The notes below the pieces were generated by a model. That model searched no databases, had not been told where the DNA came from, and saw only the letters and a program-made list of their open reading frames with translations. Below, piece after piece: positions 46,634 to 54,132 of a stretch of DNA of 64,000 nt. The stretch's first letter is position 1. Each line of letters opens with the position of its first letter. The position numbers were made by a program, and so were the translations under genes. Source of the DNA: Cyanobium sp. Aljojuca 7A6. Its GTDB lineage: Bacteria > Cyanobacteriota > Cyanobacteriia > PCC-6307 > Cyanobiaceae. The stretch lies in assembly GCF_024346455.1 (NCBI RefSeq), contig NZ_JAGQCY010000006.1, positions 62,001-126,000 on the forward strand. Direction: 5' to 3'.

Positions 46634-47242
46634 TTGGATCTGCAACTGCTGGTGGGCCTGGGCAATCCCGGCGCCCGCTATGCCGACACCCGCCACAACG
46701 TCGGCTTCATGGTGCTGGAGCGCCTGGCCCGTGCCGGTGGCGCCAGCTTCCGCAACCAGGGACGCCTGCACGGGCTGCTGGCCGAGACCGGCCAGGGGGA
46801 CAAGCGCCTGCGGCTGCTGATGCCCCAGACCTTCATGAACGACAGCGGCCGCTCGATTCGCGCCGCCCTCGACTGGTTCCGGCTTGAGCCCGCCCAGATG
46901 CTCGTGCTGGTGGACGACATGGACCTGCCCCTGGGGCGGTTGCGGGTGCGGGCCTCAGGCGGGGCCGGCGGCCACAACGGCCTGCGCAGCACGATCGCCC
47001 ACCTGGGCAGCGAGTCCTTTGCGCGGCTGCGCATCGGCATCGGTGCGCCGGGCGAGACCCCCGAGGAGCGCCGGGCCCGCACGGTGTCGCACGTGCTGGG
47101 CAAGTTCTCCGCCACCGATCGGCCCGTGCTGGAGACGGTGCTCGATGAGGTGGAGGCGGGCATCGACCTGATCCGCCGGGTGGGGCTGGAGAAGGCCGCC
47201 AACCGACTGAACAGTTTTCGCCCCGATCCGCCGCCATCCTGA
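46634..47242 (+). CDS. pth: Peptidyl-tRNA hydrolase
   Basis: About 202 aa. Motifs: VGLGNPGARYADTRHNVGF (catalytic His and substrate Asn), LLMPQTFMNDSGRSI, LVLVDDMDLPLGRLRVR (catalytic Asp) and GGAGGHNGLRSTIAHLG. It releases peptides from tRNAs after drop-off. The start is not ATG: a TTG at 46634 places the GLGNP motif eight residues in, as in homologs; an alternative TTG at 46592 overlaps tatA by 29 bases. Confidence 0.93.
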   Translation: MDLQLLVGLGNPGARYADTRHNVGFMVLERLARAGGASFRNQGRLHGLLAETGQGDKRLRLLMPQTFMNDSGRSIRAALDWFRLEPAQMLVLVDDMDLPLGRLRVRASGGAGGHNGLRSTIAHLGSESFARLRIGIGAPGETPEERRARTVSHVLGKFSATDRPVLETVLDEVEAGIDLIRRVGLEKAANRLNSFRPDPPPS

Positions 47243-47260
47243 GAGCATCGACAACGTCCC

Positions 47261-47518
47261 GTGAGCCGCCTTCCCGCCACCACCGCGCAGCTGCGGGTGC
47301 TGCGCCAGAGCTTCAGCCCCTGCCTGCTGGAGGGGGAGATCAGCGCCGGCAGCTTCCAGTGGCGCTTCCGCTGGGCCTTCGATCGGGGTGAACTGCAGGT
47401 GGAGCCCTCCCTGGGGCGCGCCCTGATCCAGGACGCCCTGCTGCGCTTCCTGCTCAAGGCCGACTACCAGCTCGAACCCGGCGGCGACTACGTCTTCACG
47501 GTGCGGGCGTCGTTCTGA
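47261..47518 (+). CDS. DUF3146 family protein
   Basis: 85 aa from a GTG start. LPATTAQLRVLRQSFSPCLL, then ISAGSFQWRFRWAFDRGELQ and VEPSLGRALIQDALLRFLL, ending YQLEPGGDYVFTVRA, match the cyanobacterial DUF3146 family over its whole length. It is a small beta-rich soluble protein of unknown function. The GTG is 18 bases after the pth stop; the 3' end overlaps the convergent YqgF-like gene by 23 bases. Confidence 0.82.
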   Translation: MSRLPATTAQLRVLRQSFSPCLLEGEISAGSFQWRFRWAFDRGELQVEPSLGRALIQDALLRFLLKADYQLEPGGDYVFTVRASF

Positions 47519-47927
47519 GCAGAGGTCTCCCCAGCCGGCGCTCCAGCAGCAGCTGGGCCACCACGTCGTCCCAGTCGCGGGGGGGCTGGCGCAGGCCGAG
47601 CGGCAGCAGCTGGCGCCAGCCCCGGGCGGGGAACAGCTCCCAGTAGCGCCGCCGTGCCGCCAGGGTGCTGCCGCGCTCATCCACCACTTCCACCGGCAAC
47701 AGGGGCTCCAGGCGCTGACGCCAGGGGCCGCTGCCGGTGCCATCACCGATCACCACGGCCGCCAGGGCCTGGTGGCGGTGCCAGTCCTGCAGGCGCTGCC
47801 AGGCCGCTTCGGGGGGCAGCACCAGGGCCTGGCGGATCTCCAGGCGCTCGGGATCGGTGAGCACCAGGCCACATTTGCTGCGGCCGGGATCGAGGCCGGC
47901 CAGGGGGCCAGGTGCCGCCAGCGTCAT
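47496..47927 (-). CDS. YqgF/RuvX-like RNase H-fold protein
   Basis: 143 aa. LAGLDPGRSKCGLVLTDPER is the RNase H-fold first strand with a conserved Asp ('GlDpGr.k.Glav'). VVIGDGTGSGPWRQRL resembles the second strand (normally VGxPxxxxG). VEVVDERGSTLAARRRYWEL carries the ERxST-like third motif (DE.gSt..A), and WDDVVAQLLLERRLGR ends with the acidic D-D residues. This is the divergent cyanobacterial branch often labelled 'pre-16S rRNA-processing nuclease YqgF-like' or resolvase. It is the second gene of a pair with DUF3084 (ATGA overlap). Confidence 0.75.
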   Translation of the reverse strand: MTLAAPGPLAGLDPGRSKCGLVLTDPERLEIRQALVLPPEAAWQRLQDWHRHQALAAVVIGDGTGSGPWRQRLEPLLPVEVVDERGSTLAARRRYWELFPARGWRQLLPLGLRQPPRDWDDVVAQLLLERRLGRPLLRTTPAP

Positions 47928-49171
47928 GGCCGCAGGGGTCCGGTGGGGGCGTCCTTGCGGAGCCAGCGCAGCTCCACGCTGATCGGGTCGGGGGTGTCGG
48001 CGTTCTGGCTGGCCACCGCTTCGAGGTTGGCGGTGACACCGGCGGGCCGCTCAGTGAGCTCGCGGGCGAGGGTGTTGAGGCTGGCTGTATCGAACTGGAG
48101 GCCGTTGGCCAGGGTGCCCTGGCGCTGGACCTTGGCGAAAGCGGCGGCCAGCAGCAGGTTGAGGCGGCTGCGCACGGCATCGAGGTCGCGCACGTCGGGC
48201 TCGAGGGCGGTGCGGGAGAGCACCTCCCCCTGCTGCACCACCTGGCGATTGGGGCGCAGGTCGGGAAAGGCGAGCACCTGGGCCTCGCCCCGCAGCACGT
48301 TGGCGGCCGAGCGGATGCTGACCACCCAGGTGCCGGGGGTGGCGAGCAGCGTTTCGAGCCGGGTGATGTCGCTGCGGGGCACCAGCAGGATCTGGCGGTT
48401 GGGGGCCTGGCCGGGCAGCAGCAGCTGGAAGGCCGCCCGGTTCGACTCCTGCAGCAGGGCATCGATCACCTGCCTGGCCTGGTCGGGGCGCTGCAGCTGC
48501 ACCTTGGCGGTGGCCAGGGGCTGGCCGCTGGCGATCACCACATCACCGCGGCGCAGGGCGATGACATTGGTTTCGAGGTCCTTGAGTTCCTTGGCGCCGG
48601 CGGCGATGCGGCGGCGCACGCTGGCCAGTTCGGCTTCGGTGCGGCGGATCTCCGCGTCCCGGCCGCGCACCTCGCTGGTGAGGCGGGCCCGCTCGGCCTC
48701 CAGCCGGACGCGCTCGGCCTGCAGGGGCTGAAGCTCGCGGCGCAGGGTGTCGACACGGCGTTCGGCGGCCAGCAGCTGGCTCTGGGCCCGGCGCTGGCTG
48801 GTCAGGGCCTGGTCACGGCGGCGTTCGGCGGTGGTCAGATCGAGGCGGCTGCGCTCCAGTTCGCCCCGGGTGCGCTGCAGTTCAACCTTGTTGCGCTGCA
48901 AAGCGCTGCGGCTGTCGCGCAGGCGATCCTCGATCTGATCGAGCTGGAAGAGCCCCACCCGCAGGCGCTCGCTCACCAGCAGCATCAAGGCCAGGGAGAC
49001 GGCGCTGATCAGGCTGCCGGTGAGCACCGTGATCACCACGGCCGTCTTGCGGGGCCGCAGGTTGAACAGGCTGAGGCGCGCCTTGCCCACACGGCTGCCG
49101 AGCCGGTCGCCCAGGGTGGAGAGCACTCCGCCGAGCACCAGAAGGGCCAGGATCAGCAGCCAACCCGACAC
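47924..49171 (-). CDS. DUF3084 family membrane-anchored coiled-coil protein
   Basis: About 415 aa. The N-terminus SGWLLILALLVLGGVLSTLG then DRLGSRVGKARLSLFNLRPR is the DUF3084 signature. A second membrane segment (VVITVLTGSLISAVSLALML) follows, then a long heptad-rich coiled coil (about residues 75-210; RLRDSRSALQRNKVELQRTR onward) and a globular C-terminal domain. Two membrane helices place the coiled coil on one face, and a cell-envelope or scaffolding role is possible. The start is taken at a GTG that gives the family N-terminus; TTG 30 bases upstream and GTG 27 bases upstream are alternatives. Confidence 0.83.
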   Translation of the reverse strand: MSGWLLILALLVLGGVLSTLGDRLGSRVGKARLSLFNLRPRKTAVVITVLTGSLISAVSLALMLLVSERLRVGLFQLDQIEDRLRDSRSALQRNKVELQRTRGELERSRLDLTTAERRRDQALTSQRRAQSQLLAAERRVDTLRRELQPLQAERVRLEAERARLTSEVRGRDAEIRRTEAELASVRRRIAAGAKELKDLETNVIALRRGDVVIASGQPLATAKVQLQRPDQARQVIDALLQESNRAAFQLLLPGQAPNRQILLVPRSDITRLETLLATPGTWVVSIRSAANVLRGEAQVLAFPDLRPNRQVVQQGEVLSRTALEPDVRDLDAVRSRLNLLLAAAFAKVQRQGTLANGLQFDTASLNTLARELTERPAGVTANLEAVASQNADTPDPISVELRWLRKDAPTGPLRP

Positions 49172-49246
49172 CGTCTGCGCCTCGGTTTTGCGGTGCACCA
49201 AGTATCCCTGTCGGTGGCCTCACGGCACCCGGCTGGGGCCGCCCGT

Positions 49247-49987
49247 TCAGCTGAATCGCTTGGCCAGGGCGATGGGGTCGAAGACGGTGATCTTCTTGCG
49301 GTCGATCTGGACCAGGCCGTCGTTGCGCAGATCGCCCAGCAGGCGGGTGATGGTGACGCGGGTGGAGCCGATCGCCTCGGCGATGGCCTGGTGGGAGAGG
49401 CGCAGGTCGATGGTGATCCCCTCGCTGCCGGGAACGCCGAAATCGCGGCAAAGCACGAGCAGGAAGCTCACCAGCCGGGAGGACATGTCCCGGTGGGTGA
49501 GGGTTTCGATCATGGTTTCGGTCTGGAGGATGCGGGAGGAGAGGCCCTGCAGCAGCAGCAGGCCGACGCTGGCGTCCTGCTCGATGGCGCGCCGCACCGA
49601 GGTGGCCGGGGCCGTGACCATCTCCACCCGGGTGAAGGCGATGGCGTGATAAAAGCGGTCTGAGCGCTGGCCGGTGAGCAGGGAGAGCACGCCGAAGAGG
49701 CTGTTCTCGCGCAGCAGGGCCACGGTGATCTCCTCGCCCGACTCATAGACGCGTGAGAGCCGCACGGCGCCGCGCCGCAGCAGGTAGACGCGTTCGGCGG
49801 GATCGCCGGGGAAGAAGATCGTCTTGCCGCGCTCGATGGTTTCGATGTTGCTGCCGGCCAGGCCCCGGATCACTTCCAGCAGGGTGACGGTGCTGGCGCC
49901 AGGGGCGCCCATGGGGGTCACGGATCCGGGGGATCCGCTGGATGGGCTGCTGGGGTAGCGGCTGAAGCCACGCGTGGCGCCGACCAT
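49247..49987 (-). CDS. ntcA: Global nitrogen regulator NtcA
   Basis: 246 aa of the CRP/FNR family. The cyclic-nucleotide-like effector domain contains [20 protein letters not shown] and [20 protein letters not shown], diagnostic for Ntc[21 protein letters not shown] leads into the winged helix-turn-helix with recognition helix [20 protein letters not shown]. It senses 2-oxoglutarate and activates nitrogen-assimilation genes. The N-terminal 30 residues are Ser/Pro-rich and variable, as in picocyanobacterial NtcA. A plausible autoregulatory promoter lies just upstream. Confidence 0.97.
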   Translation of the reverse strand: MVGATRGFSRYPSSPSSGSPGSVTPMGAPGASTVTLLEVIRGLAGSNIETIERGKTIFFPGDPAERVYLLRRGAVRLSRVYESGEEITVALLRENSLFGVLSLLTGQRSDRFYHAIAFTRVEMVTAPATSVRRAIEQDASVGLLLLQGLSSRILQTETMIETLTHRDMSSRLVSFLLVLCRDFGVPGSEGITIDLRLSHQAIAEAIGSTRVTITRLLGDLRNDGLVQIDRKKITVFDPIALAKRFS

Positions 49988-50009
49988 CAAGGCGTGGCGA
50001 ATGGTTAGG

Positions 50010-50051
50010 AACCTATGGATCGGCCTGGCTGATCCATGTAGCCAACGACAC
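50010..50051 (-). promoter_or_regulatory. Candidate NtcA-type promoter of ntcA, with embedded dyad
   Basis: On the minus strand, GTGTCGTTGGCTAC (50051-50038) matches GTA-N8-TAC at five of six positions, and TAGGTT (50015-50010) fits the TAN3T -10 box 22 bases further on. ntcA starts 23 bases after the -10. Between the two elements lies a 7-bp perfect inverted repeat, ATGGATC (50015-50021) with GATCCAT (50031-50037). Autoregulation of ntcA is known in several cyanobacteria. Confidence 0.55.
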
Positions 50052-50054
50052 TCT

Positions 50055-50798
50055 TTAGCCGGTCGTGCGTGTGGCCGGCGCCGCAGACAGGGCCTGGCGC
50101 TGGGCCTCTTGCAATGTCCGCAGGCCCGGTTCGGCCAGGTCCAGCAGGGCGTCGAGGCGGGAGCGGGGGAAGGGGGCGCCCTCGGCGGTGCCCTGGATCT
50201 CCAGCAACCGGCCCTGCTCGTCCATCACCACGTTGAGGTCGACCTCGGCGCGGGAATCCTCGGAATAGTCGAGATCCAGCAGGGCCTGGCCGTCGACCAG
50301 GCCCACCGACACCGCCGACACCTGCTGGCGCAAGGGTGAGGCCTCCAGCACGCCCTGCTGCTGCAGGCGCTCCAGGGCGGCGGCCAGGGCCACCCAGGCG
50401 CCGGTGATCGAGGCGGTGCGGGTGCCGGCATCGGCCTGGAGCACGTCGCAGTCGACCAGCAGGGTGCGCTCACCGAGGGCGGACAGATCGAGGGAGGCCC
50501 GCAGGCTGCGGCCGATCAGCCGCTGGATCTCCTGGGTGCGGCCGGAGAGCTTCATCAGCTCACGGCCCTGGCGGCTGGGGGTGGAGGCCGGCAGCAGGCG
50601 GTATTCGGCGCTGAGCCAGCCGCTGCCCGAGCCCCGCCGCCAGCGGGGCACCTCGGGATCGAGGCAGACGCTGCAGAGCACGCGGGTGCGGCCCGCCGAG
50701 AAGAACACCGAGCTCAGGGCGAAGCCCATCGGGTCCCATTCGAGGCCCACGGGGCGCAGCTCGTCGGCGCGGCGGCCGTCGTTGCGGGGAGTGGGCAC
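50055..50798 (-). CDS. rph: Ribonuclease PH
   Basis: 247 aa. Motifs: [88 protein letters not shown] (phosphate/metal site), and [17 protein letters not shown]. It trims 3' ends of tRNAs phosphorolytically. The stop lies a few bases from the upstream edge of the proposed ntcA promoter, so ntcA can also receive read-through from rph. Confidence 0.96.
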   Translation of the reverse strand: MPTPRNDGRRADELRPVGLEWDPMGFALSSVFFSAGRTRVLCSVCLDPEVPRWRRGSGSGWLSAEYRLLPASTPSRQGRELMKLSGRTQEIQRLIGRSLRASLDLSALGERTLLVDCDVLQADAGTRTASITGAWVALAAALERLQQQGVLEASPLRQQVSAVSVGLVDGQALLDLDYSEDSRAEVDLNVVMDEQGRLLEIQGTAEGAPFPRSRLDALLDLAEPGLRTLQEAQRQALSAAPATRTTG

Positions 50799-50961
50799 GC
50801 GGGCTTTGGCAGGGAAGGGGCAGCGTAAACGCCGCCAGTGGTACGTCTGTTCCGAGCCACTACCGATGGTGTGCCGAGCTGGCAGAGGCCGCTACATTCG
50901 GGAGGTGAGGGGCTGGGGCTAGCCGTCCGGACCCTTCACACCAACGCTTCCTTGGGTGTCC

Positions 50962-51537
50962 ATGACCGCCAGCCTCATCGACACCACCCACCCCCATCGG
51001 CCTGTGGCCCTGGTGCCGCCACTGCGGCTGGTGAGCCAGCCGGAGGGGCTGCTGCAGATCCACACGGCGCCGTTCCGGGGCAGTTTCGCGGCGGTGTTCA
51101 GCCAGGCCCTGCGCAGCGCCGGGCTGGGCAGCCGGGTGCTGGTGAGTCAGTTCCTCAAGGGGGGCGTGGAGCAGGGGCCGGCGGGCAGCCTGACGCTGTG
51201 CGGCCGGCTGGAGTGGCTGCGGCCGGGCACGCCCCACTGCCTCGATGGGCCGCCGGGCTCCCAGGGGGAGGAGGGCGCCACGGCCGAGGAGGCGCTCGAG
51301 GCGGTGGCTGAGGTGTGGGAGGTGAGCCGCCAGCGGCTGCTCAAGGGCGACCTGGATCTGCTGGTGCTCGATGAGCTGGGGCTGGCGGTGGCCCTGGGCT
51401 ATTTGCGTGCTGAGGCTGTGATCGACGCGCTTGAACAGCGGCCGGCCCATCTGGATGTCATCCTGACGGGCCCCTCGATGCCGGCCAGCCTGATGGCGAT
51501 GGCCGATCAGGTCACCCAGTTGCGCCGCGGCGGCTGA
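50962..51537 (+). CDS. CobO/BtuR-like P-loop-fold protein with degenerate Walker A
   Basis: 191 aa. The C-terminal pattern matches cob(I)alamin adenosyltransferase of the CobA/BtuR family: LGSRVLVSQFLKGG (family 'v.vvQFlKg'), DLDLLVLDELGLAVALGYL (Walker B, 'lvvlDEl..al..g'), and LDVILTGPSMPASLMAMADQ (family 'viltGr..p..l...AD.vte'). The expected N-terminal P-loop GxGKGKTTAA is replaced by TAPFRGSFAAVFSQAL, so ATP binding in the usual manner is doubtful. It may be an inactivated or repurposed paralog. It is four bases upstream of dcd. Confidence 0.75.
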   Translation: MTASLIDTTHPHRPVALVPPLRLVSQPEGLLQIHTAPFRGSFAAVFSQALRSAGLGSRVLVSQFLKGGVEQGPAGSLTLCGRLEWLRPGTPHCLDGPPGSQGEEGATAEEALEAVAEVWEVSRQRLLKGDLDLLVLDELGLAVALGYLRAEAVIDALEQRPAHLDVILTGPSMPASLMAMADQVTQLRRGG

Positions 51538-51541
51538 CGCC

Positions 51542-52135
51542 ATGCTCAAGAACGACCACTGGATCAACGAACAGGCCGCCGGCGGGATGCTGGAGCCGTT
51601 CCAGCCGACGCTGGTGCGCCACCTGGATCCGGAGGGCCGCACCGGGCCGGTGCTGAGCTTCGGGTGTTCGTCCTATGGGTACGACCTGCGGCTGTCGCCG
51701 AAGGAGTTCCTGATCTTCCGCCATGTGCCGGGCACGGTGATGAACCCGAAGCGATTCAACCCGGCCAACCTGGAGCCGGCGCCGATGCACAGCGACGGGG
51801 ACGGCGACTACTTCATCCTGCCGGCCCATTCCTACGGGCTGGGGGTGGCGCTCGAGAAGATGCGGGTGCCGACGAACATCACCGTGATCTGCCTGGGCAA
51901 GAGCACCTACGCGCGGCTCGGCATCATCGTGAACACCACCCCCGCTGAAGCCGGCTGGGAGGGCCACCTCACCCTGGAGTTCAGCAATTCCTCCGGCGCC
52001 GACTGCCGCATCTACGCCAGCGAGGGCATCTGCCAGCTGCTGTTCTTCGAGGGCGACCCCTGCGCCACCACCTACAACGACCGCCAGGGCAAGTACCAGC
52101 ACCAGCCCGAGCGGGTGACGCTGGCGAAGGTTTGA
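51542..52135 (+). CDS. dcd: dCTP deaminase
   Basis: 197 aa. FGCSSYGYDLRLSPKEFLIF, then LGKSTYARLGIIVNTTPAEA with the conserved K-S-x-x-A-R, and GWEGHLTLEFSNSSGADCRI (catalytic Glu region) plus EGICQLLFFEGD are diagnostic of the Dcd/dUTPase trimer family in its bacterial deaminase branch. It converts dCTP to dUTP, feeding dUMP to ThyX, which is encoded about 10 kb away. It is the last clearly housekeeping gene before the accessory region. Confidence 0.95.
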   Translation: MLKNDHWINEQAAGGMLEPFQPTLVRHLDPEGRTGPVLSFGCSSYGYDLRLSPKEFLIFRHVPGTVMNPKRFNPANLEPAPMHSDGDGDYFILPAHSYGLGVALEKMRVPTNITVICLGKSTYARLGIIVNTTPAEAGWEGHLTLEFSNSSGADCRIYASEGICQLLFFEGDPCATTYNDRQGKYQHQPERVTLAKV

Positions 52136-52497
52136 GGGGTGGGGCTTCTGTAGCGAAATGGACAGGTGGTTATCGGGTCCGTCTAAGTTGCTTGATTGGG
52201 TCAAGGCTCATGGGCTAACCGGTTGTGGCGAGGGTGTTTTGGCGGGATGGCCTGCTAAAAATCAACTTCTTATGTGGCTGTGGGCCTGGGATGAAGGTGG
52301 TTATCGGAGCCGCCCAATAAAGAGTTAGCCTTATCCCATTAATGGAAGAAGCATGATACGTAGAGGATATCTAGGCCCCACCGAGCAAGCGTGGCTTGCG
52401 GGGGTCTCACAGGCCCACACTGAGGTCTACGATCGAGCATCAATTCTTTTCGATCGAGCATCCCTGCCAAGGCCTAGAGCCGATTCCAGCGAGTAAA
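52136..52497. other. Intergenic DNA before the cassette gene, with a 13-bp direct repeat
   Basis: No supported gene. Contents: a 13-bp direct repeat AGGTGGTTATCGG at 52164-52176 and 52295-52307; GGCTAAC at 52213-52219 and GTTAGCC at 52324-52330, a 7-bp complementary pair that may be the ends of a weak second attC-like site; and a hairpin GCAAG (52385-52389) / CTTGC (52395-52399). A 56-codon Trp-rich frame at 52158-52328 spans this structure and is not counted as a gene. Confidence 0.4.
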
Positions 52498-53383
52498 ATG
52501 ATATATGTTCTTGGCTTTCAGGGGGGAATTGACAAGTTTGTTATGCCTCCTAGTCCGTATTCCGCAAAGAGTGGTGATTCCCTTCTTTCCAAGAGAATAG
52601 TTACACCCAAAAATCCCTGCACTGAAGCAGCAGAGCTTATCGATGGGCTTAAGCAATCACGAATTTCAAAGGCTTCAAAATGGGATGCGGCGAAAGCACT
52701 AAACTTTGTTCATGATCTCATTGTTGGAATGAAGAACGGAACTGCTGTGATTAATGTTTCTGGCCTGCCGACCCAAGACAATGTTAGAGCAGCACTCCCA
52801 CCTGACTTGGCTCTGCCGATATGCAGGATACTTTCATCCATCAGTACAACAGATGAGTTGCTTCCAGCACCTAAAGGATTACTTGGGAAAGAACCCCTGA
52901 AGCGATTTGATGATCTACTAACTTCACAGATCTTCTCTGGCTATGCTGCCGCCCATCTTGCCATCGAATCTGATGCAAAGTTATCTTCATTTGAAAATCT
53001 ACGTCACTACGGTCAGAAACTGCTCCAACAAGGAAATGAAATTCTTAACAACCGCCGAGTAACCCTAAATGTCCTCCCTGTAGCGGCAAGGCTAATTGAT
53101 CTTGGTTTTGGCAAGCTTCTAGGAGAGCTAGCAAAGATTGCGAGCGATTCAGCAGCAAGATTCATTGCTGATCGGAATAATATTGTGATTTATCAATTTG
53201 AGGACTGTATGCGATCCTACATGGATGACAAGATAGTGCACTTGCTTTGCGAGATGGTTTCTCAGCCGGAGATCATCAATGATCTATTGGCCGATAAGAA
53301 TAAAGGCTAACATCAAGATTCAGAAGGCGGGTGCGGAGATAGCTGACTATGCTTAGATCCATGCCCGCTTCTGATCTTGAGCG
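52325..53383 (+). mobile_element. Probable integron gene cassette (no integrase in window)
   Basis: 1059 bases bounded by two GTT core boxes: GTTAGCC at 52324-52330 and GTTAAAC at 53383-53389, with recombination expected after the G. The cassette's first six bases TTAGCC are exactly complementary to the R'' box GGCTAAC at 53305-53311, as required if it once circularised and closed its own attC. It carries one gene in cassette orientation whose stop codon lies inside R''. The content is roughly 42% GC by eye against 65-70% around it. Confidence 0.62.
52498..53310 (+). CDS. Cassette-borne protein of unknown function
   Basis: 270 aa from the ATG at 52498 (a TTG 102 bases upstream is in frame but less likely). 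No known family is recognised. It is predominantly helical, soluble and without cysteine clusters or signal peptide. Notable stretches: MIYVLGFQGGIDKFVMPPSP at the N-terminus, KASKWDAAKALNFVHDLIVG, LRHYGQKLLQQGNEILNNRR, and IVIYQFEDCMRSYMDDKIVH near the end. Codon use is AT-rich, unlike the neighbours, indicating transfer. Its TAA stop is embedded in the left core box of the attC-like site. The gene is intact, so it may be expressed. Confidence 0.7.
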   Translation: MIYVLGFQGGIDKFVMPPSPYSAKSGDSLLSKRIVTPKNPCTEAAELIDGLKQSRISKASKWDAAKALNFVHDLIVGMKNGTAVINVSGLPTQDNVRAALPPDLALPICRILSSISTTDELLPAPKGLLGKEPLKRFDDLLTSQIFSGYAAAHLAIESDAKLSSFENLRHYGQKLLQQGNEILNNRRVTLNVLPVAARLIDLGFGKLLGELAKIASDSAARFIADRNNIVIYQFEDCMRSYMDDKIVHLLCEMVSQPEIINDLLADKNKG

Positions 53384-53389
53384 TTAAAC
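53305..53389 (+). repeat. attC-like recombination site (59-base element)
   Basis: An 85-base imperfect palindrome. Outer boxes are R'' GGCTAAC (53305-53311) and R' GTTAAAC (53383-53389, fits GTTRRRY). The inner arms 53313-53331 and 53364-53380 pair over 17 bases, with just two extra bases in the left arm, a T and a G set six bases apart. Extrahelical bases at this spacing are a hallmark of attC folding. A 32-base loop separates the arms. Top-strand orientation agrees with both flanking genes. Confidence 0.68.
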
Positions 53390-53391
53390 GT

Positions 53392-54123
53392 ATGCATATC
53401 TTGACTTGGAACTGCAACGGTGCCTTTCGCAACAAGCTCGATGCTTTAGGCGCTTTGAAGTTTGATATTGCCGTCATACAAGAGTGTGAAGATCCCGGTC
53501 GCTCCACGAGTGCTTCGTATAAGGCATGGGCGAAGAACTACCTGTGGGTTGGAAGGAGCAAGCACAAGGGGCTTGGAGTGTTCGCTGCTCCCGAAGTAAG
53601 GCTTGCCCCTGTCGATCTTGAACTAGGCCAACTCGAATCGTTCCTTCCGTGCAGGATTCAGGATCGGTTCTTGCTCGTGGCTACCTGGACACGGCAAGCA
53701 AACTCCCCTACCTTTCAATACATTGGACAGCTCTGGAAGTTCATTCAAGCTCACCGATCCGTGCTTTCAAGTCAGCCAACGGTGATTATCGGTGATCTGA
53801 ATAGCAATGTTCGCTGGGATAAATGGGATCGGTGGTGGAACCATACTGATGTAGTCAGAGAGCTCTCGGATATGGGTCTGGAGAGCGTCTATCACCGAAG
53901 TCGCGGAATTCCGCAGGGTTCAGAGCCGGAGCCAACATTCTTTTTGCAGCGGAATCCTGCCAAGGCGTATCACATCGATTATGCCTTCGCGCCTGCTGCG
54001 TGGCTAGGTGAAGGCTCAGCTTGGATCGGTGAATCTGACAAATGGTTGCAATGGAGCGATCACATGCCTCTCTTGGTTCGAGTGAATCTGCCTAATGAGG
54101 CCCAACCACAAAATGCCCATTAA
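53392..54123 (+). CDS. Endonuclease/exonuclease/phosphatase (DNase I-like) family protein
   Basis: 243 aa. All catalytic positions of the EEP fold are visible: LTWNCNGAF (Asn), DIAVIQECED (catalytic Glu), VIIGDLNSNVRWDKWD (Asp, Asn), KAYHIDYAFAP and WSDHMPLLVRV (Asp-His). The WNCNGAFRNK and IQECED forms resemble bacterial EEP proteins found beside defence and mobile genes. The ATG is two bases after the R' box of the attC-like site, as expected for a second cassette, though no attC is recognisable after its stop. GC is lower than in core genes. It likely cleaves nucleic acid; target unknown. Confidence 0.82.
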   Translation: MHILTWNCNGAFRNKLDALGALKFDIAVIQECEDPGRSTSASYKAWAKNYLWVGRSKHKGLGVFAAPEVRLAPVDLELGQLESFLPCRIQDRFLLVATWTRQANSPTFQYIGQLWKFIQAHRSVLSSQPTVIIGDLNSNVRWDKWDRWWNHTDVVRELSDMGLESVYHRSRGIPQGSEPEPTFFLQRNPAKAYHIDYAFAPAAWLGEGSAWIGESDKWLQWSDHMPLLVRVNLPNEAQPQNAH

Positions 54124-54132
54124 GCTGGCCTG

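Noticed and set aside
52158-52328. A 56-codon Trp-rich open frame starting MDRWLSGPSK
   Set aside because: It spans the 13-bp repeats and the weak attC-like pair, has no family resemblance, and is best explained as chance coding over a structured site.
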